A stretch of DNA of 64,000 nucleotides from the NCBI GenBank assembly GCA_910577105.1, contig CAJTMB010000017.1:1-64000 (forward strand). Direction: 5' to 3'. The notes under the pieces were generated by a model, which was not told the origin of the DNA, made no database searches, and saw only the letters and a list, made by a program, of their open reading frames with translations. Position numbers and translations under genes: made by a program. Positions 34,194-43,400 of the stretch are shown here, in pieces (positions within the stretch are counted from its first letter, which is position 1; every line of letters begins with the position of its first letter). Source of the stretch: an uncultured Lachnospiraceae bacterium. GTDB taxonomy: Bacteria; Bacillota; Clostridia; Lachnospirales; Lachnospiraceae.

Positions 34194-35789
34194 TTACCCC
34201 CAATCTTCGTTCAGCCAGTTACGGAGCAGATTGGCTGCTGCTTCCGGATTTTCATCAACAAACTTCTCGATGAGTTTTCTGGTCTCCGACTTCGTCTCAA
34301 TCTCAATATCTTCAATGGAAGTTTCAGGCGTAGACTGCAGCAGATTTTCCACAGACAGTTCTTCTTCCTCTTCCACCTGTTTCCTTCCAAGCATGCTCCT
34401 TATTACCACAAGGGCAAGCAATGCAAGGATAATCACGATGGATATGATGGAAATCACATCCGTGGACTTAACATTCAGCCCTTCCTTGTCAATAAACTGG
34501 GGAACCTGATAAGCCAGAATCGTGATATTGTCTCTGGGAATTCCTGTTGCATTGGCCACGATACTGTAGAAATCTTCATCTACATCCATTTTGACATAAT
34601 CACTGTTGGTTGCCTTGTACTCCTCCCAGGACATGCCATCCAGAAGCCCCTGGTTTTTTGCATCTTCCTGCCTGACCACCTTGTAGGAAATGGCCGTCAG
34701 TGCAAGGGAGGAAGAATCAAAATTGATGATGCCGGGAGGAAGGTTTTCCACGGATACCAGTTCATTTGGCAGATAATCCGTAAGCCTCTGGCTGGAAGCG
34801 CTCTCGGAATCGGAACCCATATCCCACATATTGGTGGTTTCATCATTGGAATCCGTTCCCGGCAGGCCCCCGCTGCCACTGGAATTGCTGTCCTCGTATA
34901 ACTCCTCATGCGCTTTCATGCCTTCTTCACGACCCGCATTGGCATAATATTCATGTATGGTACGCTGGTATTCTGCAAAATCAATATCCAGTCTGCATGC
35001 AACTTCCACCATGTCAAACTGCTGGGAACCTATCAGTACCTTTTTTACATCGGCTCCCACTTTGGTTTCCGCCTGTCCGCGCAGTTCCATCATGTTATTG
35101 GCCACGCCTGCCGTGGTGTAATCTTCCTCACCCGAAAACAGCAGGTTTGCATTGTTGTCAACAATCGTAATGTTGGCAGTCGAGTTGTTGCCCAGACCGG
35201 TAGCCACGGCACGCGCCACAGTTGCCGCCTGCTCGGAGGTAAATCTGTCCTGCAGCGTAAGCTGTATCCACGCGGATGACTCCTTATCCGTGTCTATCAA
35301 TGCCCCTGTCTGGTCCGGCATGTTAATCGTCACTGATGCACTCTTTACAGACTCTATGGCTGCAATATCCTTAGCCAGCTTCTGCTCCATGTAGTAAACC
35401 CATTTCTTCTGCATGTCTGACTGGGTCGTGGACATACTGGAAGAGGTCGCATTTTCAATCGTATACTGGTCCGGCATGTATCCGGCCGCACCGAGCGCCA
35501 GATTGGCAGCCCCCACCTGACTGGTTTTGACACGGATGCGCAGCCCGTCATCCGATACCTCATGGGTGATGCTGTTGCTGTTGAGTATCTCAATGATTTC
35601 AGCCGCCTCCGAAGTAGTGGAACACTGCTGCCATTGTATGTACTGTGGCTTTGTAAACACATATATCAATATGGCGAAGGTAAACACAACCGCTGCTGTG
35701 ATACCGATAATAATTGTCTTCTGCTTTGCGGTGAATTTATTCCACCACGCCAATACCTTGTTTAAAATCTCCCTGATTCTATCCGGCAT
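34194..35789 (-). CDS. fliF: Flagellar MS-ring protein FliF
   Basis: The 531-residue MS-ring subunit has an N-terminal membrane helix (about residues 24-46), ring-building domains with SVTINMPDQTG and ASAWIQL-like YscJ motif regions, a Ser/Gly-rich segment (about residues 295-335), a second membrane helix (about residues 446-468) and a C-terminal FliG-binding tail (ENPEAAANLLRNWLNED). ATG 35789 follows AAGGAG. Confidence 0.96.
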   Translation of the reverse strand: MPDRIREILNKVLAWWNKFTAKQKTIIIGITAAVVFTFAILIYVFTKPQYIQWQQCSTTSEAAEIIEILNSNSITHEVSDDGLRIRVKTSQVGAANLALGAAGYMPDQYTIENATSSSMSTTQSDMQKKWVYYMEQKLAKDIAAIESVKSASVTINMPDQTGALIDTDKESSAWIQLTLQDRFTSEQAATVARAVATGLGNNSTANITIVDNNANLLFSGEEDYTTAGVANNMMELRGQAETKVGADVKKVLIGSQQFDMVEVACRLDIDFAEYQRTIHEYYANAGREEGMKAHEELYEDSNSSGSGGLPGTDSNDETTNMWDMGSDSESASSQRLTDYLPNELVSVENLPPGIINFDSSSLALTAISYKVVRQEDAKNQGLLDGMSWEEYKATNSDYVKMDVDEDFYSIVANATGIPRDNITILAYQVPQFIDKEGLNVKSTDVISIISIVIILALLALVVIRSMLGRKQVEEEEELSVENLLQSTPETSIEDIEIETKSETRKLIEKFVDENPEAAANLLRNWLNEDWG

Positions 35790-35827
35790 GATTTTTTCTC
35801 CTTACCACGTAAGTTTCGGACACTGCC

Positions 35828-36187
35828 TTAAATCTGCATATTCATGATTTCTTTGTATGCATCAAGCACTCTGTCCCTGATGGCTACCGTATATTGCAGC
35901 GCCGTTGATGCCTTTTGCAGGGCAATCGTTAAATCATGGGTATTTTCTGTCTCTCCCAAAGCAAACTTAATCTCTTCATTCTCTGCATCGGACAAATAGT
36001 CGTTTGTGGTCTTTATGTTGTCAATTGCCGTATTCAAAAGGGCATCAAACATAGACCCTTCCGCAGAAAGGCTGTCCGTTTCCCGTATCCTTCCCACCAT
36101 ACCGTAAGAAGAATTCAGTCCGATGTTTTTAGCATTCTGAACGATGGATTCTGCATTTCTCACCGCCAGTGTTGCTCCAATATCCAT
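35828..36187 (-). CDS. fliE: Flagellar MS-ring/rod adaptor FliE
   Basis: The 119-residue protein shows the FliE C-terminal motif (LTIALQKASTALQYTVAIRD then YKEIMNMQI) and a less conserved N-terminus. It joins the MS ring to the rod. ATG 36187 follows AGGAGG. Confidence 0.93.
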   Translation of the reverse strand: MDIGATLAVRNAESIVQNAKNIGLNSSYGMVGRIRETDSLSAEGSMFDALLNTAIDNIKTTNDYLSDAENEEIKFALGETENTHDLTIALQKASTALQYTVAIRDRVLDAYKEIMNMQI

Positions 36188-36254
36188 TATACTCTCCTCC
36201 TGCCTGTTCCTGTTGTCGTAATCATCTAATCATACAGGCTAACCTCACAAAAAT

Positions 36255-36701
36255 TTATGACTGTCCAATGCTGAGCCCCTTCAAAGCAATGGATTTGCTG
36301 GCTGAAAATGCCGTTGCATTTGCTTCATAAGAACGGCTGGCATCAATCAGATTTGTCATCTCAGCCACAATATTGACATTCGGATACATTACATAACCGT
36401 TCTCATCCGCATCCGGATGGGAAGGGTCATAAACCATATTGCCTTCTGTCCATGTATCCTCATGCACTGCGTCGACTTTCACGCCTTTTCCCGAGTACCT
36501 GTTCCTTGCCGTATGAAACACGTTGCCGAAAGAAACACCCTGTCCTTTTTCCTGAAAAGTGACTACCTTACGTTTGTAAGGGGTACCGTCTTCCGTCCTG
36601 GTGGTATTTGCATTGGCTACATTTTCCGATATAATATCCATACGGTAACGCTGTGCCGTCAAACCGGACGCATTGATATTAAATGCATCAAACATTCCCA
36701 T
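36255..36701 (-). CDS. flgC: Flagellar rod protein FlgC
   Basis: The 148-residue proximal rod protein has the N-terminal rod motif (FNINASGLTAQRYRMDIIS, then NVANANTTRTEDGTPY) and the C-terminal VNIVAEMTNLIDASRSYEAN motif. ATG 36701 follows GGGAGG. It lies between flgB and fliE. Confidence 0.96.
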   Translation of the reverse strand: MGMFDAFNINASGLTAQRYRMDIISENVANANTTRTEDGTPYKRKVVTFQEKGQGVSFGNVFHTARNRYSGKGVKVDAVHEDTWTEGNMVYDPSHPDADENGYVMYPNVNIVAEMTNLIDASRSYEANATAFSASKSIALKGLSIGQS

Positions 36702-36740
36702 GTCTTATTCCTCCCTCTTCTTTATCTATGCAAGGCAGTT

Positions 36741-37133
36741 CTACTTCATTACCATCTGCAGGTTTTTAAATTCCTGGTTGATGCTGTCGAGAAGCCCCTG
36801 ATATTTAATCTGATTTTCGGCTAACATTACATTTTCCGTCTCGACGTCCACATTGTTACCGTCAAGCCTGTAGGAAAACCCTTCCATGTCTGTGTACTGC
36901 TTCGGCACAAGCTGGGAAGTCCTGACAGCCGCAACACGCTGGTCCATATTGGAAGTTCTGCTGCTTCTCCCCAATGCCTTCTTCAATTCACTTTCAAATG
37001 CCACATCCTGTCTCTTGTATCCGGGCGTATCCACATTAGATATATTATGTGATATGACCTCGTTGCGAATCCAGGATGCATCCGCTGCTTTGTCCAGCAC
37101 ATTAATGTAATCAAAAGCGTTTGTATTAATCAT
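36741..37133 (-). CDS. flgB: Flagellar rod protein FlgB, first gene of the fla/che operon
   Basis: The 130-residue proximal rod protein has the NVDTPGYKRQDVAFE motif (about residue 34) and a C-terminal LAENQIKYQGLLDSINQEF helix. It is the first gene of the operon. ATG 37133 follows AAGGGAG. A sigma-A-type promoter and a codY terminator lie upstream, so this is where flagellar transcription begins. Confidence 0.96.
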   Translation of the reverse strand: MINTNAFDYINVLDKAADASWIRNEVISHNISNVDTPGYKRQDVAFESELKKALGRSSRTSNMDQRVAAVRTSQLVPKQYTDMEGFSYRLDGNNVDVETENVMLAENQIKYQGLLDSINQEFKNLQMVMK

Positions 37134-37188
37134 AATACTGCTCCCTTCTTATCCCATGGAGTGGCACACTGCACCTACTCTATTCTCC

Positions 37189-37216
37189 ATTATAAATATT
37201 TTATAAAAAAACACAA
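37189..37216 (-). promoter_or_regulatory. Candidate promoter of the flagellar/chemotaxis operon
   Basis: Minus-strand -35 TTGTGT (37211-37216), 16-base spacer and perfect -10 TATAAT (37189-37194), about 55 bases before flgB. The -35 is weak, which fits a promoter needing an activator or tuned by a repressor. I see no convincing sigma-28 promoter in this interval. Confidence 0.55.
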
Positions 37217-37257
37217 GCATTTTATCTTGATTTTTGTCAAAATAATGTTGTGTGTTT

Positions 37258-37272
37258 TATTTACCGAAAATA
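37258..37272 (-). promoter_or_regulatory. Possible CodY box upstream of flgB
   Basis: TATTTTCGGTAAATA on the minus strand matches 11 of 15 positions of the CodY consensus AATTTTCWGAAAATT. It lies about 40 bases upstream of the candidate -35. Chance matches of this quality are common in AT-rich DNA, so the call rests partly on CodY control of flagellar genes in Bacillus. Confidence 0.35.
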
Positions 37273-37292
37273 TATAAACTGAATCAAGCACA

Positions 37293-37338
37293 AAAAAACT
37301 TCAAAAATGGACTTATTGATAGTCCAATAAATCCATTT
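37293..37338 (-). terminator. Rho-independent terminator after codY
   Basis: On the minus strand, arms AAATGGA/TCCATTT and TTATTG/CAATAA form a long stem (37305-37338). TTTTTGAAG and a run of seven T follow. It lies about 43 bases past the codY stop and separates codY from the flagellar operon. Confidence 0.85.
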
Positions 37339-37381
37339 ATCACACAGCAATCCATTGTATATGTAGTTTGTGTACAACAGC

Positions 37382-38170
37382 TTACATTCTGCCGTTTTGT
37401 TTTTTTAATTCCTCAACTTCCTCAAAGACCACATCATTTAACACCTTTATGTAAGTACCCTTCATACCGGAGGAACGGGATTCAATCACGCCTGCACTTT
37501 CAAATTTACGGAGGGCGTTCACTATTACCGAACGGGTTATCCCCACCTTGTCAGCTATCTTGCTGGCAACCAGAATGCCTTCCACACCATCTAATTCATC
37601 AAATATATGGGTAATTGCCTCCATCTCCGAAAAAGACAGGGTGGAAATTGCCGACCTCACCACGGCAAGCTTCCTGTTTTCCTCCGCGCTTTCCTCATTG
37701 ACTGCACGGAGCATTTCAAGTCCTACCACCGTGGTGCCGTACTCACACAGGATAATATCATCAATATCGTACTGCCCGCTGCATTTGTAGATAAAAAGCG
37801 TTCCCAGACGCTCACCTGCAATCTCAATCGGTGTAATGATTGCCTGAAACTGCCTGATATCCGCCCGTTCAAAACCCAGCGTTTCCAGATTGACGTTTTC
37901 TTTGGTTGAAAGTATTCCCAAAAGCCTTTCATTTAACATGACATCAATAAATCCGCCCACGTTCTCATGAATCAAGTCCGTTATGGAGTTATTGCTGCCT
38001 GTTTTGCCAATCCCTAATACCTTTCCCTTACGACTGATGACAAGGACATTGGAGTTTAAAATTTCGCGCATCACCTTGCAGATATCACTGAAAATCACTT
38101 TGCTGGTGTTGTTATTGTGCAATAATTTCCCAATCTTTCTGGTCTTGTCTAATAACTGTACGCTACTCAT
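37382..38170 (-). CDS. codY: Global GTP/branched-chain amino acid-sensing repressor CodY
   Basis: CodY represses many starvation genes when GTP and branched-chain amino acids are plentiful. The 262-residue protein has the GAF-like ligand domain, with SSVQLLDKTRKIGKLL at the start and LGTLFIYKCSGQYDIDDIIL about residue 120. Its winged helix-turn-helix has VASKIADKVGITRSVIVNALRKFESAGVIESRS, seen as a continuous block near residue 200, read here in parts. It has its own promoter and terminator. Location between topA and flgB is as in Bacillus, where CodY also represses the fla/che operon. Confidence 0.97.
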   Translation of the reverse strand: MSSVQLLDKTRKIGKLLHNNNTSKVIFSDICKVMREILNSNVLVISRKGKVLGIGKTGSNNSITDLIHENVGGFIDVMLNERLLGILSTKENVNLETLGFERADIRQFQAIITPIEIAGERLGTLFIYKCSGQYDIDDIILCEYGTTVVGLEMLRAVNEESAEENRKLAVVRSAISTLSFSEMEAITHIFDELDGVEGILVASKIADKVGITRSVIVNALRKFESAGVIESRSSGMKGTYIKVLNDVVFEEVEELKKQNGRM

Positions 38171-38202
38171 TCAGATTCCTCCATCATCAGAAATACAAGC
38201 CC

Positions 38203-38231
38203 ATTTTACCACACATCAACACGATTTTCAA
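38203..38231 (-). promoter_or_regulatory. Sigma-A promoter of codY
   Basis: -35 TTGAAA (38226-38231), 17-base spacer, -10 TAAAAT (38203-38208) on the minus strand, about 33 bases before the codY ATG and its GGAGG site. Confidence 0.75.
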
Positions 38232-38245
38232 TGTAATTGCACTTT

Positions 38246-38260
38246 AATTTTATGCAATTT
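38246..38260 (-). promoter_or_regulatory. CodY box-like site at the codY promoter
   Basis: AAATTGCATAAAATT (minus strand) matches 12 of 15 positions of the CodY consensus AATTTTCWGAAAATT. It lies 15 bases upstream of the codY -35. This would fit autoregulation, which is known for CodY in several Firmicutes. Confidence 0.45.
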
Positions 38261-38266
38261 CTGGAT

Positions 38267-38288
38267 TTTACACTAAATTATGTGTAAA
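38267..38288 (-). terminator. Weak AT-rich hairpin after topA
   Basis: Seven-base arms TTTACAC and GTGTAAA with an 8-base loop, about 13 bases past the topA stop. It is AT-rich and lacks a clear U-run, so some topA transcription may read into codY. Confidence 0.35.
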
Positions 38289-38300
38289 TTTACCATATAT

Positions 38301-40373
38301 TCATTCATTTTCCATTCTGCCTGTCACATAACCGCATTCTTCATTTGTGCAGACAAGTTTACTTCCCTTTTCCAGCATCAGTGAGCCGCATTTTTCACAT
38401 TTAACACTGCTTGGTTTCTGCCAGACCATAAAATCGCATTCCGGATTATCTATACATCCAAAATATTTTCTGCCTTTTTTGGTCTTCTTTATGACAATAT
38501 CCTTACCGCACTTGGGACAGGGCACGCCAATCTTTTCAAAGTAAGGCTTTGCATTGCGGCAATCCGGAAATCCCGGACAGGCCAAAAACCTGCCGTGGGG
38601 GCCATACTTGATAACCATATGCCTTCCACAGTTTTCACATATTTCCTCCGATTCTTCATCCGCTATTTCCACCTCGGAAAGTTCTTTTTCCGCAATGCAT
38701 ACCGCCTCATCCAAATCAGGATAAAAATTGGACACCACCGTCTTCCAGTTTACGTTTCCTTCCTCGACCCCATCCAGAAGAGCCTCCAGATTGGCGGTAA
38801 AATTGACATCTACAATAGTAGGAAACGCCGCTTTCATCATATTGTTAACTACTTCGCCCAGTTCCGTCACATACAAATTCTTATTTTCCTTTACCACATA
38901 GCGTCTGGCTAAAATGGTGGTAATGGTAGGCGCATATGTGCTGGGACGCCCAATTCCCAGTTCTTCCAGTTCCCGCACAAGGGATGCCTCTGTATAATGG
39001 GCAGGCGGCTGGGTAAAATGCTGTTTTTCCACAAACTCCTGAAAGTTAATTTTTTTATCTTTATCTATTTTTCCGACAAGATGGTTGCTTTCTTCTTTCT
39101 CCTCGTCCGCCTCCGAATATACACACATAAAACCGTCAAATAACACCCTTGAGGCAGCCACGGTAAAGATATGCTCCCCTGCCCCGATTCTGACTGAAGT
39201 TGTTTCATATTTTGCCTGCTGCATACGGCTGGCGGTAAACCTTTTCCAAATCAACTGATACAGCCTGAACAAATCCCGGGGAAGTTCTTCCTTAAGCTGT
39301 ATGGGTGTAAGGGATATTCTGGTCGGACGGATGGCTTCATGGGCATCCTGTATCTTCTGCCCCGTTTTTTTCTCCTGCCCCTCCCCTTCATATTCGGCGC
39401 CGAAATTTTGCCTGATATATTCTTTGGCCATGGTTTCCGCTTCCTCGGAAATACGTGTGGAATCGGTACGCAGGTAAGTAATCAGACCAATGGTTCCCTC
39501 CCCTTTTACTTCAACGCCCTCATAAAGCTGCTGCGCCAGACGCATGGTTTTCTGTGTGGAGAAATTAAGCGCCTTGCTTGCCTCCTGCTGGAGAGTCGAC
39601 GTGGTAAAAGGAAGCGGAGGCTTTTTGCCGCGCTCGCTTCTTTTCACATCCACTACCTGATACGATGCCCCCGCAAGCGACTCTTTGACCGCCTCCAGTT
39701 CTTTCTTTGTGGAGATAGTCTTTTTTTCCTCTTTTGTCCCGTAATATTTTGCTGTAAGGGGTTTCTTTTCCCCTTCCACCAAAAACGCGGCATCAAGAGT
39801 CCAATACTCTTCCGGGATAAAGGCACTTATTTCCTCCTCCCTGTCACAGATAATGCGCAATGCCACAGACTGCACACGTCCTGCGGAAAGCCCTCTCTTT
39901 ACTTTTGCCCATAAAAGCGGAGAAATCCGGTAACCCACCATTCTGTCAAGACAACGTCTTGCCTGCTGTGCGTCCACGAGGTCCATGTCAATTTCCCTTG
40001 CATTCTTTAAAGATTCCTTTACCGCTTTCTTTGTAATTTCATTGAAAGTAATGCGGTAGGTTTTCTTGCCTTCCAGTTTTAACGCATGGTAAAGATGCCA
40101 GGAAATTGCCTCCCCCTCACGGTCCGGGTCGGTTGCCAGATATATTTTCTCCGCTTTTTTTACTTCTTTTCTGAGGTTTGCAAGGATATCTCCTTTACCC
40201 CTGATTGTAATATATTTCGGCTCATAGCCGTTTTCCACATCTATTCCTAACCTGCTCTTTGGTAAATCCCGCACATGTCCGTTGCTGGCGGCCACTGCAT
40301 AACTATCTCCCAAAAACTTTTTGATAGTCTTCATTTTGGCCGGTGACTCTACTATTACAAGATTCTTTGCCAT
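38301..40373 (-). CDS. topA: DNA topoisomerase I (type IA)
   Basis: TopA relaxes negative supercoils. The 690-residue enzyme has the N-terminal Toprim domain (NLVIVESPAKMKTIKKFLG, and DPDREGEAISWHL at about residue 113). The active-site tyrosine region is IGLITYLRTDSTRIS (about residue 300), followed by HEAIRPT. Three C-terminal four-cysteine zinc ribbons start at about residues 578, 617 and 657 (CENCG...CPGFPDC, CPKCG...CIDNPEC, CEKCG...CTNEEC). ATG 40373 follows a GGGGG ribosome site that lies in a hairpin. It precedes codY, as in Bacillus. Confidence 0.97.
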   Translation of the reverse strand: MAKNLVIVESPAKMKTIKKFLGDSYAVAASNGHVRDLPKSRLGIDVENGYEPKYITIRGKGDILANLRKEVKKAEKIYLATDPDREGEAISWHLYHALKLEGKKTYRITFNEITKKAVKESLKNAREIDMDLVDAQQARRCLDRMVGYRISPLLWAKVKRGLSAGRVQSVALRIICDREEEISAFIPEEYWTLDAAFLVEGEKKPLTAKYYGTKEEKKTISTKKELEAVKESLAGASYQVVDVKRSERGKKPPLPFTTSTLQQEASKALNFSTQKTMRLAQQLYEGVEVKGEGTIGLITYLRTDSTRISEEAETMAKEYIRQNFGAEYEGEGQEKKTGQKIQDAHEAIRPTRISLTPIQLKEELPRDLFRLYQLIWKRFTASRMQQAKYETTSVRIGAGEHIFTVAASRVLFDGFMCVYSEADEEKEESNHLVGKIDKDKKINFQEFVEKQHFTQPPAHYTEASLVRELEELGIGRPSTYAPTITTILARRYVVKENKNLYVTELGEVVNNMMKAAFPTIVDVNFTANLEALLDGVEEGNVNWKTVVSNFYPDLDEAVCIAEKELSEVEIADEESEEICENCGRHMVIKYGPHGRFLACPGFPDCRNAKPYFEKIGVPCPKCGKDIVIKKTKKGRKYFGCIDNPECDFMVWQKPSSVKCEKCGSLMLEKGSKLVCTNEECGYVTGRMENE

Positions 40374-40381
40374 TTCGTTTT

Positions 40382-40411
40382 CCCCCGATTGCCTTTTTTA
40401 CAGTAATCGGG
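40382..40411 (-). promoter_or_regulatory. Hairpin covering the topA ribosome-binding site
   Basis: Arms CCCGATT and AATCGGG (minus-strand order) flank an A-rich loop in the topA 5' leader. The second arm runs into the GGGGG that serves as Shine-Dalgarno for the ATG at 40373. The leader would mask the ribosome site when folded. Confidence 0.5.
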
Positions 40412-40415
40412 TACA

Positions 40416-40444
40416 ACTATACACCAAAATCGCAGGCTGTGCAA
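40416..40444 (-). promoter_or_regulatory. Sigma-A promoter of topA
   Basis: -35 TTGCAC (40439-40444), 17-base spacer and -10 TATAGT (40416-40421) on the minus strand. It separates topA from the pilus block; I see no GC-rich terminator between the 1677-residue gene and this promoter. Confidence 0.65.
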
Positions 40445-40472
40445 GACACTTTATAAAATTTTTAATTCCGGC

Positions 40473-43400
40473 CTAATCCAGGTCAAACAATTCCACCTTG
40501 CCAATCGTTACCGTATCCGACATTTTATCGGACTGTATCCTGACGCCGTTGCGTACCCAGTCCGTGAAAACCTCCACCTTCAAATCTACGGCATAGCGGC
40601 CGTTTAACCTGGATGCCGGCACCTCCACATAATAAGATTCCCCACTTGCCAGTACATTGGCCGGGTCAGGAGAAGCGGCATCATACAGTTTATTGCCCGC
40701 CACATCATATATGGAGAGTTTCAGTTCTTCCCCGTCAAGGTAAAAGTTTCCGGTAATGGTTTTTGTTCCCTTCACGATGTTGTTGTCGTAAACCTTGAAA
40801 TAAACCTTTATCAGATTACCGCCTGCGGAACTTGTCAGCACCCTGCCGTCCTCCAAAAACGGTACGGAAATACTGTTGATTTCAGAGGCATTGCTGCTTC
40901 CGTCTTCTACAATGGTGATAGAAGGATTTTTGATACTTGCCACATAGGAAGCTATCATGGTGTTGATGAAAAGCTTAACCTCCTGCTCACTGGATACCTT
41001 CGTGTGTCCCACACCGGTGTAAGTGATATTTCCTTTATTATAAATATAGTAACAGTTTGAAGCATCATAAGGGGATACACTGTAAAAATCATCCCTGATT
41101 ACACCGTTATCATTGGTTGTGATGTCATTCAAAGTGTACCACACCACAATATCGGATTCCCCATCTTTGTCATCGTCAGATTCCAAATCCAACGCCCAGT
41201 ACTGTCCATGCGTGTTTGCAGCATAGAAATTGTCCGGAATCTTATACGGGTAATTGGTAATCATGCCGTCATTCACCTTGCCTACCAGTGTACTGCATTC
41301 ACCGCCCACATAGCCGTTACCGGCAGCTCCGCCGTAATCCCCGGTGTGTAATCCCGAGAAAAAGTCCGAATTGTATATATTAAAACAATACAGGGTGTTG
41401 ACCGTACAGGACGCCGTCTGTCCCCAGTTATACTGTTCATTCGGTCTCAGCCATTCACGCAGCTGGATATAACTTGCACCCTGTGTATTGGGCACAGTGA
41501 CAGTCTGATAGGTATTGGGCTTAAATGCCATATCCTTCCCGGAAGACACCAGTGTATTCCACTCCGCCGAGCCCCTGTATATCTCATTGCCGTTTCTGGC
41601 CGGTCCGTTTTCGGTAACGCCATAGACATCCATACCGCCGATATTCCGCACAACCTGCGTCAGATAACGGGGACGGGCGTCGTTTTCCGCGTCACCCCAC
41701 CAGTTCATGGCCTGCATATCAATAAACAAAGACGTATTGCCGTCCCTGTCTATCGGGATTCTTTTCCCTCCTTCATAATTGGGACGCGAATAATCAAAAT
41801 GCCCCTCCAATTGAGAAGTCTGCACAAAAGTGGTATCGTGTGCAAGCAGGATACAATGCCCGCTGTTTGCATACGCCGTAATGGCATCCAGCAGCGGCTC
41901 ATACCGGATATCGGCAAAACCGTCACTGAAACCGAAAATCAGCATGTCAAACTGGGAAAGGTACGTATTGTCATTTTTAAACTTTGCTACCAGTCCGTTA
42001 TCCCCATAAGTGGATATAGTGGTAATGTTCAAATCAAAGTCAGGTACATTCTTTAACAGTTCTCCCCACACGGTAGTCCCGTTCGCCAGTTCCTCCTGAA
42101 GGTTTACATTGTTGCTGTTTAAACCGCCGTTCGGGTTTGTTCCGGTGGAATATCCACTGGTTACCTGTAATATCTTCAGTTCCTGTTTCTGACCTTCTTT
42201 CTCCCTCACAACAGTGTATCCCGTCTCGGAAGCGTGAATATCCGGATTGTTCCCTGCGGTCACCACCAGATTCCACGCAATACACCCCATATATTCACTC
42301 GGCAGGGCCCGGCTCAGCCTGTACGGCACACCGGCATAAAGGTGGTAACCGTCCGCTGCCCGCTCCACAACCTTGCCCGTTGTGATTTCCGTAATCACCA
42401 GGGAAGTGATTTCCTCCTGCGACTTGGAAAACTTTCCGTCATTATTGATGTCAATGTAAAGCCTGCAGTCATAGGTCTGTGTTGCCGGAGCCACTCCCAG
42501 ACTGGAAATACTGAACTCATAGTTTAAGTAATAATTACCGTCCTGTGCCGGTTGCAAATATGTGACAGCATCAATATACCCGTAATTGCCCATTGTCGTA
42601 TAGGAATATTCCGCCGGTCTCGTCGTCAGATTCAGATACAGTTTCTGCTGGTTGATGTAGTTCAGCAGGTTTGCAGCATCTGCCCCGCTCTCATAGAAAA
42701 AGTTCCTGCACGGCCTTGTATTCCAGTTAATCGCCCAATCGGCTGAACCGACAATATCCTCACCTTTTGCAGCATCCCTTCCGTGAACTGCATAAACCAC
42801 AAACTGGTACAGGTAGGTGGAGGTATCCAGCATTCCGTAAACATTCTCCCCGTTCACACCCGTGAAGGCCACCTTACCGCCGTTGATGGCTGTCGGCAGC
42901 CCGTTTGGCGTTATGGACCTTCCGCCTCCATAGGTAAAGAAATCATCCGCCACAATGACCGGACTGCCGCTGTTTAGGAACTCTTTCAGTTCCGCCAGCT
43001 TGTAAGTTGTCAAATCATTGCCCGGGAAACGGTACATGGTTTTATCCACAAAAGAATAATCCGACTGAATCAGTCCCCAATACTGCACATTACCATAGTC
43101 TCCCACATGGCTGTAGACAAGTCCGTTCATATTGGCATCATTATAACGGCGGTACGTCCTGTTTTCCGTTACACCGTCCACATTTACATTTATCGTGCTT
43201 GTATTGAACCTGCCCGTATTGGAGCCTATGTATATCAAATCATACTCTTCATTGATATTTTCATTGTGTCCGACAAATTCTGCCGTTGTCATGCAGGTTA
43301 CCTGCACGGCATTGTGGTCATCCCTAAACATCGGCAGCCATTTGTCAATCAATTCCCTTTTGCCTTCAGCACTGGCAAACTTAAAATCCCTGCATGGCTG

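Noticed and set aside
37134..37381. Invertible (phase-variable) promoter before the flagellar operon
   Set aside because: Some Clostridia have flagellar switches, but the only good inverted repeat here is the codY terminator. It does not flank the promoter, and no recombinase gene is nearby.
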